Assembly: GCA_029880265.1 (NCBI GenBank)
Contig: JAOUOT010000025.1
Span: 1-36,370, forward strand
DNA length: 36,370 nucleotides
Direction: 5' to 3'
Source of the DNA: Spirochaetia bacterium
Lineage (GTDB): Bacteria; Spirochaetota; Leptospiria; Turneriellales; JAOUOS01
A program made the position numbers and the translations under genes. Below the pieces are notes generated by a model. The model saw only the letters and a list, made by a program, of their open reading frames with translations, did no database searches and was not told the origin of the DNA. Positions 15,134-24,751 of the stretch are shown here, one piece after another (positions within the stretch are counted from its first letter, which is position 1; the number at the start of each line of letters is the position of its first letter).

Positions 15134-15676
15134 ATGAAAGAAAAAGCGATAAAAAAACTTTTTCTTGTATGCATAATTTTTGTTAACATTCTATCTTTAC
15201 GAACTTTTGTTTATGCTCAAGAAGTCGAGAAAGAATATAATTTAAAAGCCTACTTTATATATAATTTTACCAAGTTTATAGAATGGCCCTTAAATGACGA
15301 GTCTAAAACGTTTAATATTGCGATTATCGGTAAAAGCGAAATAGAAACTCCGCTTCAGGTAATAGCGTCTAAGAAAACGGTAAAAGAATTAAAAATCAAG
15401 ATAAATATTTTATCTGAAGTAAAAAATGTCATAAACTATCATATCATTTTTATTCCCGCTAAACAGTCTTATAAATTAGCGGAAATACAAAAATTGTTGA
15501 TAAATAAACCCGCGCTTATCGTTACCGAAAAAAAGAAAATGGCGATGCAGGGTTCGGCGGTGAATTTTGTCATTTTAAATAAAAAGGTCAGATTTGAGAT
15601 CAATCACTCGGTTTTGAAAGAAAAAGGATTTAAAGTAAATTCAAATTTATTAAAATTAGCGACGGAGATTTATTGA
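15134..15676 (+). CDS. YfiR/DUF4154-family periplasmic protein
   Basis: 180 residues. Signal peptide about 1-29 (MKEKAIKKLFLVCIIFVNIL ... VYAQ). The mature part follows the YfiR/DUF4154 pattern: EYNLKAYFIYNFTKFIEWP, FNIAIIGKSEIETPL, YHIIFIPAKQSYKL, ALIVTEKKKMAMQGSAVNFV, KVRFEINHSVLKEKGFKVNS and NLLKLATEIY at the C-terminus. YfiR in Pseudomonas is a redox-sensitive periplasmic repressor of an inner-membrane cyclase; here the likely partner is the membrane kinase two genes downstream. There are no mature-domain Cys residues, so the disulphide regulation known for YfiR does not seem to apply. It is 9 bases before the TonB-dependent receptor. Sure of family, partner inferred. Confidence 0.9.
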   Translation: MKEKAIKKLFLVCIIFVNILSLRTFVYAQEVEKEYNLKAYFIYNFTKFIEWPLNDESKTFNIAIIGKSEIETPLQVIASKKTVKELKIKINILSEVKNVINYHIIFIPAKQSYKLAEIQKLLINKPALIVTEKKKMAMQGSAVNFVILNKKVRFEINHSVLKEKGFKVNSNLLKLATEIY

Positions 15677-15685
15677 GGCAAGAAT

Positions 15686-18046
15686 ATGAACAGGAAAAAT
15701 ATTTTTATATTGATTTTTATAATTTTTAATTATAGCGGCGCAAATATTTTTTCTCAAGATACAAAATTGCAAGAAGAAATTCAGACTGAAGAAGAAAATG
15801 AAGAGAAACCAAATGAAATGGAAGAGCTTCTATTAGAAGATCTAAATATATACGATCTAATGAATCGAGAGGTTATATCGGCTTCTAAGAAGTCGCAGAA
15901 ATTGAAAAAAGCTCCGGCAAACATTATAGTCATTGATCGCGAAACAATAAAAAACCGGGGTTATCGGCATATAACAGATTTATTAAGAGAAATACCGGGT
16001 TTTGATATTACAATTGGTCAACCTTCAGGAGAATATCCTTCTCATATTATTTTCAGGGGCATTTCTGACGTGGGGCAGACCAAACTGCTAATTCTGGTTA
16101 ACGGCGTTGAGCAAAACGATGTTTCAAATGGCTGGTCTGAAAACATGGGTTTTGATTTTCTTTTTATTGATATAGAACGAATTGAAATTATAAGCGGCCC
16201 CGGTTCGGCAGTATATGGCAGCGAAGCCTACGGAGGCGTGATAAATATCATAACAAGAGCAAAAAATGAAGTGTTTCAAAAAGATTCTTCTTTGGCCCTT
16301 GAAACAAATGTTTATTACGGTATGCATAATACTGTTACGCCCGAAATTCTTTTAGGGTACAAAACCGAAAGCGGTTTGGGCGTATGGACCGCGGCCCGAT
16401 GGTATTATTCAGAAGGCGACAGCGGTTTAAACAGGGCCGACCCGGGTAATTATTTTCATAATAACTATGAACCGGATCTTGTCGATACAACAACAGCTAC
16501 CGGCGTCGATAATAAAAATTCTGACGGCAGCCGAAAGAAACTGCCCGACGGCTTTAAGAACAATATAAACGATATTTATATACGAACCCATATTGAAAAA
16601 GATACATTTAAAATCGGTTTTAATTACTGGAGGCGAAATGAAGGTCTTGGCAGCGAAGTTCCCGGTTATGAATATTTTGCCAATACCAAAGATTTACCTT
16701 TTAATGTTCTTCATGAAGGCTATACTTTGTATAATCTTTATCGGCATGATATTAATAATAAGCTTTCGTGGAACTCTAAAATTTTTCACCGAAGCGCAAG
16801 AATACTGCCGCAGACAGAATTTGTGTACACTTATAAATACCAGAGCGCAGGAAGCGAACCCGATAAGTCAAAAAACTATCATGGCGAAGGTTTTACAACC
16901 GGCGTTGAGCAGCAGTTAAACTGGAACCTTTTGAGTAATAATGAGCTGACCGTTGGCTTAAGAACAGAGAGAAAAATTGAGCAGTATTTTGCCGCCGCTT
17001 TAGGCGTTACGCAAGATACAAGTTCAAATATTGTTGAATCAACTTTTGAAGACGAGTCATATAGCGTACAACCGGTTTATTATATCAATGAGTACGCTGT
17101 TTTCCTGCAAGATGAGCATTTTTTTTCGGATGTTCATTCGTTTACAACGGGAATTCGGTATGATTATAACAGCGAATACGGTTATTCTATAAATCCGCGA
17201 ATAGGCCTGACAGGAGGCATGGGAGAATGGTTTCTGTTTAAGGTATTGTACGGAGAAGCCTTTAAAGCGCCTTCGGTTTTTGAGTTGTATGACGAATTCA
17301 GGGGCAATGAAGAATTAAAGCCCGAAAAAATACGAACCGCAGAGATTGAATTAAGTTATTTAATAGGCGAAAAAGGAATCATTAAAACGAATATATTTCA
17401 CAGCAGAGTTGAAAATTTAATTGTAGTGGCGAAAAACCAGGATACCAGCGCGCCGGCGAATAAAACAGATATCTATCAAAATATAGGGAAAACTAATTTA
17501 ACCGGATCTTCTTTGGCTTTTGAATTGCATATGTTTAAACATTTTTTATTGTATGGTCATTATGTATATACAATGGGCAAAGACCTGAAAACAGAAATTG
17601 ATAATATCGCAAAACATAAGGCATTTTTAGGATTTAACTATTTATTGTTCAATAAAATAAATATTAATTTTGCCGGTCATTGGATTGGGCCGATAAAGGC
17701 TCCCGAAACCAATAAATATTTTTACGAGAAAGACAGCAGTTTTGTCGCCGCAAATTATGATTATATGACAGAAGAAAATCCCGACGGTTATCTTGACGGA
17801 TATACTTTGTTTAATTTGACTTTAACCGGTAAAAACCTTTTTGGCAGCCGGGTAAAATTAGAGCCGCATCTTATTATTAAAAATATTTTTAACAATAAAT
17901 TTATTACGCCGGGCAGACAGTCGGGTTCGGGCGTTCGTCCCGTTGATTCTTTGCAGCCGACAATACAAAACCCTGAAGGCTTTATACCGGCGTACCATCC
18001 TCAACCGGGAATTGAAATTCTTTTTGGCATACGTTACGCTTTATGA
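15686..18046 (+). CDS. TonB-dependent receptor (outer membrane), probably signalling
   Basis: 786 residues. Signal peptide about 1-24 (MNRKNIFILIFIIFNYSGAN ... FSQ). An acidic stretch (residues ~30-50) precedes the plug: NREVISASKKSQKLKKAPAN, IIVIDRETIKNRGYRHITDL, LREIPGFDI, HIIFRGISDVG and YGGVINIITR. The rest is a 22-strand-type barrel with aromatic strands and a C-terminal strand PGIEILFGIRYAL. It takes up a substrate that I cannot name, with TonB energy. A Shine-Dalgarno GAGG lies before the ATG. The stop overlaps the kinase start by four bases (ATGA), so the receptor and kinase are coupled. The receptor may therefore be a sensor of the ligand, with YfiR relaying to the kinase; this chain is an inference. 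Confidence 0.92.
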   Translation: MNRKNIFILIFIIFNYSGANIFSQDTKLQEEIQTEEENEEKPNEMEELLLEDLNIYDLMNREVISASKKSQKLKKAPANIIVIDRETIKNRGYRHITDLLREIPGFDITIGQPSGEYPSHIIFRGISDVGQTKLLILVNGVEQNDVSNGWSENMGFDFLFIDIERIEIISGPGSAVYGSEAYGGVINIITRAKNEVFQKDSSLALETNVYYGMHNTVTPEILLGYKTESGLGVWTAARWYYSEGDSGLNRADPGNYFHNNYEPDLVDTTTATGVDNKNSDGSRKKLPDGFKNNINDIYIRTHIEKDTFKIGFNYWRRNEGLGSEVPGYEYFANTKDLPFNVLHEGYTLYNLYRHDINNKLSWNSKIFHRSARILPQTEFVYTYKYQSAGSEPDKSKNYHGEGFTTGVEQQLNWNLLSNNELTVGLRTERKIEQYFAAALGVTQDTSSNIVESTFEDESYSVQPVYYINEYAVFLQDEHFFSDVHSFTTGIRYDYNSEYGYSINPRIGLTGGMGEWFLFKVLYGEAFKAPSVFELYDEFRGNEELKPEKIRTAEIELSYLIGEKGIIKTNIFHSRVENLIVVAKNQDTSAPANKTDIYQNIGKTNLTGSSLAFELHMFKHFLLYGHYVYTMGKDLKTEIDNIAKHKAFLGFNYLLFNKININFAGHWIGPIKAPETNKYFYEKDSSFVAANYDYMTEENPDGYLDGYTLFNLTLTGKNLFGSRVKLEPHLIIKNIFNNKFITPGRQSGSGVRPVDSLQPTIQNPEGFIPAYHPQPGIEILFGIRYAL

Positions 18047-19989
18047 AAATAGATAGAAAAATAAAAGATATATTTGATAAGATACCGTTTAGAAATAAAA
18101 TTATCGGTATGCAGTTATTAACAATCTTTATTGCCCTGTTTTTTTCAACGGCGGGCTCTGTATATATCTACAAAAAGATAGCTGAAGAAGAGCTTCGCAA
18201 TCAAATAAAATCGACGGCGCATACGATTGCAGAGAATACCGGCGCGGCGGTTCTATTTTTTGATAAATCATCAGCCGAAAAAACTCTGCAAACATCTTTA
18301 GACGAACATAAAAATATTTTAAGCGCCTGTCTTTACAATCATACAAGAGAACTTTTTGTCTTTTATAATCTCAGAGAAAATCAAAACGAGAACTGTAATG
18401 AAAGATTTAATTCAAAAGAAAAATTTGTAAGCTCTAAAGATATGAAAAAAATATCTTTTTCAACTCAAGTAATTTATGCCAATGAAATTGTAGGCTATCT
18501 TTCTTTGGTATCTGACAGACAAGAAATCAAAGAATCTACCCTGAAATTCTTTGAAATTGCAATTTATGTTTTCTTTTTTGTTATGATATTTTCTTTATAT
18601 TTATCTTTCAAGGCTCAGAAAGTAATTATGAACCCGGTTGGACAATTAACAAAATCTGTGCAAAAGGTTTTAAATCAAAAAGACTATTCGCTGACAATTG
18701 AACATTCTGCCAAAGACGAACTGGGTATTCTGGCAAAAGAATTTAACGAGATGCTTTATGAAATTCAAAAACGCGAAAATATATTAAAAAAATCGCGCGA
18801 CCAACTTGAAAAAAAAGTAATTCAAAGAACGGCCGATCTTCAAAAAGCGACAGAAAAAGCTATTCAGGCTTCAAAAGCGAAATCTCAATTTTTAGCAAAA
18901 ATGAGCCATGAAATTCGAACGCCTATGAACGCAATACTGGGATTTGCCGAGATTTTATCGGAAGAATTAAAGAAAAATAAAAATATAAAATATATATCTT
19001 ATATTTTATCAAGCGCAAATACGCTTCTAAATATTATTGACGATATTTTAGATTTATCAAAAGTAGAAGCGGGTAAAATTGAAGTTAAAGAAAATTTTGT
19101 AAATTTAAAAAAAATATTTGAAGATGTGGCGAGACTATTCTCTGGAAAAATCAATCAGAAGAAATTGAAATTAATTATAACTCATGATATAAAATTACCC
19201 AATATAGTTTTATTAGACGAAATACGAATTCGGCAAATATTGATAAATTTAACAAGCAATGCGATAAAGTTTACAGATAAAGGAAGCATTGAGTTATCTA
19301 CAAAGATTGAAAAAGGAAACGAAAATTTTCAAAAGAACTTAATATTAACGGTTAAAGATAGCGGCATTGGCATTCCAAAAGATCAACAGAAAAAAATATT
19401 TGAAGAGTTCACGCAAAAAGATAATCAAGATCACGCTCAATACGGGGGAACAGGTCTTGGTTTGGCGATTATCAAACAATTAGCCATGTTAATGAACGGA
19501 TATGTCACAGTAAAAAGTCAAGAAGGAAAGGGCAGCGAATTTTCAGTTTGCTTAAGAGATGTTTTTATAGTAAGAGATAAAACCATAAATAAAAAACTAA
19601 AGAGACAAAAAAATGATAAAATAAAAATAAAAGAAGGGAAAATCTTAATTGTTGACGATGTCGACGGTAATAGAACGCTGTTAAAAGCGTATCTTAAAGA
19701 TCAGAAGTTATCTATAATAGAAGCCGAAAACGGCAGAGAGGCGGTTGAAAAAACAAAAAAAGAAATACCCGATATAATTTTAATGGATCTAAAAATGCCG
19801 GTTATGAACGGCGATGAAGCTATTGAGCTTATAAAAAAAGATCAGAAAACTAAAAATATTCCTATACTGGTTTTAACGGCAAGCGGTATGAAATCAGACG
19901 AAGAACGGTTAAAGTTAAATTGTGACGGATATTTAACAAAGCCTATTCGAAAAAAAGATCTATTAAGCGAAATCATAAAGTACTTATGA
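18043..19989 (+). CDS. Hybrid histidine kinase, CHASE8-like sensor, with receiver domain
   Basis: 648 residues. TM1 ~21-42 (IIGMQLLTIFIALFFSTAGS), a periplasmic part (~45-165) with CHASE8 features (LRNQIKSTAHTIAENTGAAV, LFFDKSSAEKTLQTSLDEHK), TM2 ~170-192, HAMP (~195-245), a coiled coil, HisKA (KMSHEIRTPMNAILGF, H289), HATPase_c (NAIKFT, DSGIGIPKD, YGGTGLGLAI) and a C-terminal receiver (ILIVDDVDGNRTLLKAY, DIILMDLKMP with D582, VLTAS, KPI). There is no HPt, so phosphate would pass to an external protein that I cannot see. The sensor is likely contacted by the periplasmic YfiR-like protein. It ends 6 bases before the convergent AraC gene. The motif set is complete and suggests an active kinase. 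Confidence 0.95.
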   Translation: MKIDRKIKDIFDKIPFRNKIIGMQLLTIFIALFFSTAGSVYIYKKIAEEELRNQIKSTAHTIAENTGAAVLFFDKSSAEKTLQTSLDEHKNILSACLYNHTRELFVFYNLRENQNENCNERFNSKEKFVSSKDMKKISFSTQVIYANEIVGYLSLVSDRQEIKESTLKFFEIAIYVFFFVMIFSLYLSFKAQKVIMNPVGQLTKSVQKVLNQKDYSLTIEHSAKDELGILAKEFNEMLYEIQKRENILKKSRDQLEKKVIQRTADLQKATEKAIQASKAKSQFLAKMSHEIRTPMNAILGFAEILSEELKKNKNIKYISYILSSANTLLNIIDDILDLSKVEAGKIEVKENFVNLKKIFEDVARLFSGKINQKKLKLIITHDIKLPNIVLLDEIRIRQILINLTSNAIKFTDKGSIELSTKIEKGNENFQKNLILTVKDSGIGIPKDQQKKIFEEFTQKDNQDHAQYGGTGLGLAIIKQLAMLMNGYVTVKSQEGKGSEFSVCLRDVFIVRDKTINKKLKRQKNDKIKIKEGKILIVDDVDGNRTLLKAYLKDQKLSIIEAENGREAVEKTKKEIPDIILMDLKMPVMNGDEAIELIKKDQKTKNIPILVLTASGMKSDEERLKLNCDGYLTKPIRKKDLLSEIIKYL

Positions 19990-19995
19990 AGAAAG

Positions 19996-21015
19996 CTATC
20001 GTAAAACCGCATTAGCTTTTCTGAACCTTCCCGGTGCCTGCCCTGACCATTTTTTAAAAGCTTTTTGAAAAGCGGCCGGTTCAGAAAAACCAAGCAAATA
20101 TGAAATTTCTTTAATTGACGCCGTGTTGCTCTTTAAATGTGAAATTGCAATTTGTCGGCGAATTTCATCTACTATCTGCTGAAAGCTGGTATTTTCTTCT
20201 TTTAATTTTAATTGAAGGGTTCTTACGCTAACGGGAATTTTCTGCGCCACATATTCTATTTTGAGGTTTTCAGAAAAATTCAATTCGCTTAGAATTTTTG
20301 TTACCTTTTCTGTAAATGTCTCTTTGCCCTTAAGTTTTCGCAAAGCAGTTCGGGCCTGGTTTTCAAGCATGGTTAAAAGTTCTTTGTTTGGCTGTTTTAA
20401 CGGCACATCCAGGAATTTTTTATCAAATATGATCGAATATTCCGGCATTTTCCATTTTAACGTACAGTTAAATATTTTATTATATTCATCGGTAAGCGGC
20501 GGCTTAGGCGATTTAAAATGGGCCTCTTTGAGTTTCAGTTCAGGAGCTATCATCTCGTTGCCCGTTTTATAAATGGCTGTTAATATAGCTTCAAAAATAT
20601 GTCTGTTATCAATAATATCTTCCTTTGGAGCTTTAATTGAAATGATGGCGTTTTCTTCTTGAGTAGAAAGAGAAAGGTCATAAGTTTCTCCTACAATTTT
20701 TTGGTATTCAATATATTTTTTTGTCGCATCGCGCAAATTGGAACAATTTCGAATCATGTACGTGACGATATTGCCGGTTCCTATGTCAAATTCGCGACCA
20801 AGGCGAAGGCCAAAAAAAGTATCGCCAGAAAGTTCAACCGCTTTTTTTACCAGCCTGTCGTATTGATCGAGACTAAAACGGTTATCAGGCGATGAAAGAA
20901 TTGTTAAACTCATACCGCATTCTTTTAACAAGCGGTTTTCATCAATATTGTAACTTTTCACGGTTTGAAGAAATGAATATAAAACTGAAACAGAAATCGT
21001 AAATTTATCTTTCAT
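19996..21015 (-). CDS. AraC-family regulator, Arabinose_bd-type (OruR/ArgR-like) N-domain
   Basis: 339 residues. The N-terminal ~200 residues follow the PF12625 'Arabinose_bd' pattern seen in AraC regulators of lipid and amino-acid genes (SVLYSFLQTVKSYNIDENRL, GDTFFGLRLGREFDIGTGN, IVTYMIRNCSNLRDA). The C-terminal AraC domain has both helix-turn-helix units: IEYVAQKIPVSVRTLQLKLK and IKEISYLLGFSEPAAFQKAF, then KKWSGQAPGRFRKA. It is transcribed away from the RND/LolA/barrel operon, from a 76-base shared promoter region, and so is the best candidate regulator of that operon. The effector is unknown; this N-domain class often senses amphipathic or lipid-like compounds. Confidence 0.92.
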   Translation of the reverse strand: MKDKFTISVSVLYSFLQTVKSYNIDENRLLKECGMSLTILSSPDNRFSLDQYDRLVKKAVELSGDTFFGLRLGREFDIGTGNIVTYMIRNCSNLRDATKKYIEYQKIVGETYDLSLSTQEENAIISIKAPKEDIIDNRHIFEAILTAIYKTGNEMIAPELKLKEAHFKSPKPPLTDEYNKIFNCTLKWKMPEYSIIFDKKFLDVPLKQPNKELLTMLENQARTALRKLKGKETFTEKVTKILSELNFSENLKIEYVAQKIPVSVRTLQLKLKEENTSFQQIVDEIRRQIAISHLKSNTASIKEISYLLGFSEPAAFQKAFKKWSGQAPGRFRKANAVLR

Positions 21016-21051
21016 TTGCGCAATTTAACATATTTTTTTCTTATTTAATCA

Positions 21052-21080
21052 TTGTCAAACCAATTTTTTTATGTTATAAA
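21052..21080 (+). promoter_or_regulatory. Sigma-70-type promoter of the RND operon (leaderless)
   Basis: TTGTCA (21052-21057), a 17-base spacer and TATAAA (21075-21080) give a near-consensus promoter. The start point would be 21087-21088, four or five bases before the ATG at 21092, and there is no Shine-Dalgarno. On the opposite strand, TTGACA (21058-21053) overlaps the -35 box and may serve the AraC gene with a weaker -10, so the two could compete. Confidence 0.65.
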
Positions 21081-21091
21081 TTCTACTAATA

Positions 21092-23998
21092 ATGAAAAAA
21101 ATAATCGAAAGCTGGATAACCTTTGTTATAAATCATCCGCGATTAACGCTTATATCAATAGTTTTTCTTACCGCCTTTTTTAGCGTCGGCATTTTTAAAA
21201 TTGAAATGGACAGCTCGGTTGAGTATTTGATGCCCAAAGACGAGCCGGTTTATAAGCTGACAGAAAGGGTTAAAGTCGCGATGGTTAACGAAAAAACCTT
21301 TTTAATCGCTTCTATAGAAGCCGACAAAGAACATAAACTTTTATCGAAAGAAACCTTTCAGACGATGAATCTTCTTGTTGAAGAAATTCAAGAGTATAAA
21401 GATTTCAATTTGTATCTCGAAGATAAAAGACTGAACAGTATTATAAAAACGGGGAATGCTTTTTATAAAGAAGAAAAATCAGCAAAGCCCCAAAAAGAAG
21501 CCCAGAATAAAGAAGAGATTGCTCTTAAAAGCCTTGAAGAGGACCTTGATAAAATGATTCTTGAATCAGAAACCGAAGGCGTCGAAGAAGCTTCAAAGCT
21601 TCTAAAAAAAGAAAAACCGGTTTCGGCAGATATATGGGACATGAGCAAACCTCTGCCCGAAGACAGGTTTGCAGAGCCCATTCGTGGAAAAAGAACTTAT
21701 GATTTTTCAAAATATCAGATTACCAGTATCAAAAAAATAAAAACAAATTTAGATACAATCGCCCAAAGGCAGCTTGATACAATTTTAATTTATCTTAAAC
21801 TTGATTCGTTAAACGAAGATGAAGAATTAACAAAAAAACAATTCGCGGCAATATTAAATACATGGGAAGAGTTGTATTTATACAAATCAATGAACATTGT
21901 GCGGATGTTTTTAAACCCGATAAGCGGCGAAGATATATCGGGAAAAAATAAAGAGCTTACGCCAATTGACTTTATTGAAAAAGACGAAACCGGCAAAAGA
22001 GCGCTTCCTGAAAATGAACATGATTTTATTGAATATGAAAAAAAGATAAAACTGAATCCCTTAAATTCAATCAACTTGTATTCATTAAATAACGAAGGTG
22101 AAATTCAGGCTTTTGCCATGGCGATTTCTCTTCGAACCCTTGAGCATTATAATGAATTTTACAATATTTTTCATTATGTAATAGAAAAGTATAATAGGAC
22201 CCCTTTAAAGTTGCATATCATGGGCTCTATGGTTATTGAGAAATATATGCAGCAATTTATGGAAAGGGATCTATCGGTTTTTTTACCTATAGTGTTTGCT
22301 CTTGTTATACTGACTTTTTTCTTAAACTTTTATTCGTTAAGAGGAGTCATGCTGCCGACTTTGACCGTCGCTTTAGGCATGATATGGACAATGGGCCTGT
22401 TAGGGCATCTTGGCGTCAAGATGTCTTTGCTGGTAAATATTCTGCCGCCTCTTTTAATCGCCATAGGAAGCTCTTATTCAATTCATATGTTTAACCAGTA
22501 TATGCTTGAGTTGAAAAACTTTACAAAAGAAAACATGAAAAAAGCTCTTATAGAGTGTATGAGTCATATTTCAGGAACTATTTTTTTAGCGGGCTTTACA
22601 ACTTGCATGAGCTTTTTAACCCTTTCGGGAAGCCAGGTTACGTCTATGAGACACTTTGGGCAGTTTGCGGCGGCGGGAGCTTTTTTTGGAATGCTGATTA
22701 CATTTTTATTGATACCGGGGGCTTTGATACTTTTGAGGCCCATAAAACCCGAAAAAATAAAAAAGAAAAAAGGAAGCAATAAGTTTATACATTTAATTCT
22801 CGATAAACTTTCTCATTTAAGTACGGCTCATGCCAAAAGAATTACGATATTATCTGTTATTTTGCTTATAATGGGAATTTTCGGCCTTACCAAAGTAACC
22901 CCCGAGACGGCGCCTATGTATAACTTCAAAGACGATTCGATTATTCGAAAAGCAGACGATAGAATAGGGGAACTCTTTCAGGGAACATTCGCTATAAATT
23001 TAGTTTTCGATACAGGGAAAAAAGACGGCGCAAAAGAACCTGAATTTTTAAAATTCATTGAAAAAATGCAAAGCTGGGCCGACGATCCGGCTCAAAAAAA
23101 CGAGTATCATATTTTATCAACCTCTACATTCGGAGATTTTATCAAACGAATGAATATGGCCATAAACGACGATAATATCGATTTTTATAAAATTCCCGAA
23201 TCTGGTCAAACGATACGCGATTATCTTGAAATATTTTCGGGCAAAGACGATAATTCTGACGGCAGAGCCGACGCTTTTGAACAGTTTGTCGATATTGATT
23301 ACCAAAGAGTAAATCTTATAATTAAAACGGGCTCTACAAAAGAAAAATTATTCAGTACGGCGGTAAATAAAAAACTTGAAAAAAGGATTATAGAATATCT
23401 TTCAGAAGAAAACCATCCGCCAAATAATGCCCCTTATTTTATGGCGGGTAGTACCATGAGCTTTCCCGTATTGGCCGATTATATTTTTGAAAGTCAAACA
23501 AGCAGCGTAATTTTAAGCTTAATCATTATTTTTATTTTAATTTACATTTTATTTAAGCGTATAAAAGCCTCGTTTGTCTCGCTTTTGCCCATTTGTTTTG
23601 GCATAAGCCAGGTTTACGGTCTTATGGGGTTTTTAGATATACCATTAGATATTCCTAAGGTGATTTTATCTTCGATAGCTATTGGTATTGGCATTGACGA
23701 TACAATCCATTTTATGAGAACGATGTCTCACTTTCTTAAGAAAGGAATGAGCATGAAAGAAGCGATTTATCAAACGCACCGCGAAGCGGGGCTTGCTATC
23801 ACATATACATCCGTCGCTTTGATATTAGGATTTTCGATATTAATGCTATCGAGCTTTAAGCCCGTTTTTTTCCTGGGACTTTTAGTCTCGGGCGTTATGT
23901 TCTCGACGACCCTCGGAGCGCTTCTTTTCTTGCCTGCATATATTTATTTATTTAAAATTGAAGTTCCCGATTTTGAAAATGAAAACATAGGAAGTTAG
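21092..23998 (+). CDS. RND/MMPL-family exporter
   Basis: 968 residues with the two-fold RND layout: TM1 ~16-35, a large periplasmic loop with an acidic stretch (~125-185), TM2-TM6 ~395-550 (SVFLPIVFALVILTFFLNFY, LLIAIGSSYSIHM), TM7 ~585-600, a second loop, and TM8-TM12 ~805-955. The second half has the proton-relay signature GIGIDDTIHFMR; the first half has AIGSSYSIHMF without the Asp, typical of MMPL/HpnN-like lipid exporters. Residues 719-730 form an EF-hand-like loop (DDNSDGRADAFE). The operon partners (a LolA-like periplasmic protein and an outer barrel) point to lipid or hydrophobic-molecule transport across the envelope. The substrate is not visible. Confidence 0.93.
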   Translation: MKKIIESWITFVINHPRLTLISIVFLTAFFSVGIFKIEMDSSVEYLMPKDEPVYKLTERVKVAMVNEKTFLIASIEADKEHKLLSKETFQTMNLLVEEIQEYKDFNLYLEDKRLNSIIKTGNAFYKEEKSAKPQKEAQNKEEIALKSLEEDLDKMILESETEGVEEASKLLKKEKPVSADIWDMSKPLPEDRFAEPIRGKRTYDFSKYQITSIKKIKTNLDTIAQRQLDTILIYLKLDSLNEDEELTKKQFAAILNTWEELYLYKSMNIVRMFLNPISGEDISGKNKELTPIDFIEKDETGKRALPENEHDFIEYEKKIKLNPLNSINLYSLNNEGEIQAFAMAISLRTLEHYNEFYNIFHYVIEKYNRTPLKLHIMGSMVIEKYMQQFMERDLSVFLPIVFALVILTFFLNFYSLRGVMLPTLTVALGMIWTMGLLGHLGVKMSLLVNILPPLLIAIGSSYSIHMFNQYMLELKNFTKENMKKALIECMSHISGTIFLAGFTTCMSFLTLSGSQVTSMRHFGQFAAAGAFFGMLITFLLIPGALILLRPIKPEKIKKKKGSNKFIHLILDKLSHLSTAHAKRITILSVILLIMGIFGLTKVTPETAPMYNFKDDSIIRKADDRIGELFQGTFAINLVFDTGKKDGAKEPEFLKFIEKMQSWADDPAQKNEYHILSTSTFGDFIKRMNMAINDDNIDFYKIPESGQTIRDYLEIFSGKDDNSDGRADAFEQFVDIDYQRVNLIIKTGSTKEKLFSTAVNKKLEKRIIEYLSEENHPPNNAPYFMAGSTMSFPVLADYIFESQTSSVILSLIIIFILIYILFKRIKASFVSLLPICFGISQVYGLMGFLDIPLDIPKVILSSIAIGIGIDDTIHFMRTMSHFLKKGMSMKEAIYQTHREAGLAITYTSVALILGFSILMLSSFKPVFFLGLLVSGVMFSTTLGALLFLPAYIYLFKIEVPDFENENIGS

Positions 23999-24007
23999 GA
24001 GATAAAA

Positions 24008-24739
24008 ATGAAAATAAAATATTTTTTAATGGCGCTTTTGTTTTTGCCGGTATTGGCGTTTGCCGATGAAAAGGGCCGTGAAATTATGGGAAAAAGCGAT
24101 GCCTTAAAAGAACCAGAAACGCGAAAAGGAATATCGGTTATGGTTGTAATAAAAGGCGACAAGAGAGAGCTTAAAGAGTTTGAGATGGTCTCAAAAAAAT
24201 ACGGTAAAAAAACGAGATCGCGTTCGACCTTTTTGAAGCCGACAAGAATTGAATTTTTAAGTTTTTCTGAACCCGGCCAAGATTCACATCAATGGATTAA
24301 ATTATCGGGGGGAACGGTCAGAAAAATAGCCTCATCTGATAAAGGCGGCTCGTTTGTGGGTTCGCATTTTTATTATGAAGATATGCAAGATAGAGATATT
24401 GACGATTATGAATATAAATATTTGGGCGAAGAAGATGTAAACGGAGAGCCTTGCTATAAAGTAGAAAGCGTTAAAAAGAAAGGAACAAAAGTTTACGTAA
24501 AAACGGTTGTCTATATCAGAAAGTCTGACTATTTTATGATTAAAGCTGAGTTTTTTGAAAATAAGGGCCACACAAAAACATTGGAAGCCGATAAAATCGA
24601 AGTCATTGACGGAATCATTACGGCCAGAAAAATTACAATGTCAAGAACCGACGGAAAGGGAAAAACAATTATATACATAAAAAAAGTGGAATATGATAAA
24701 CCGGTATCGGATCAGTTTCTAAAAAAAGAATCATTGTAA
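24008..24739 (+). CDS. LolA-like outer-membrane lipoprotein-sorting protein family
   Basis: 243 residues. Sec signal peptide MKIKYFLMALLFLPVLAFA with a cut before DEKG. The mature domain follows the PF17131 'LolA_like' pattern: EFEMVSKKYGKKTRSRSTFL, PTRIEFLSFSE, HQWIKLSGGTVRKIAS, GSFVGSHFYYEDMQDRDIDD, GEPCYKVESV and VYIRKSDYFMIKAEFF with GITARKITM. The fold is a half-barrel that shuttles a hydrophobic cargo through the periplasm, and members are typically encoded beside MMPL exporters, as here. AGGAG lies 5-9 bases before the ATG, 9 bases after the RND stop. It is likely the periplasmic carrier between the RND pump and the downstream barrel. Confidence 0.85.
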   Translation: MKIKYFLMALLFLPVLAFADEKGREIMGKSDALKEPETRKGISVMVVIKGDKRELKEFEMVSKKYGKKTRSRSTFLKPTRIEFLSFSEPGQDSHQWIKLSGGTVRKIASSDKGGSFVGSHFYYEDMQDRDIDDYEYKYLGEEDVNGEPCYKVESVKKKGTKVYVKTVVYIRKSDYFMIKAEFFENKGHTKTLEADKIEVIDGIITARKITMSRTDGKGKTIIYIKKVEYDKPVSDQFLKKESL

Positions 24740-24751
24740 AAATTAAAAATT

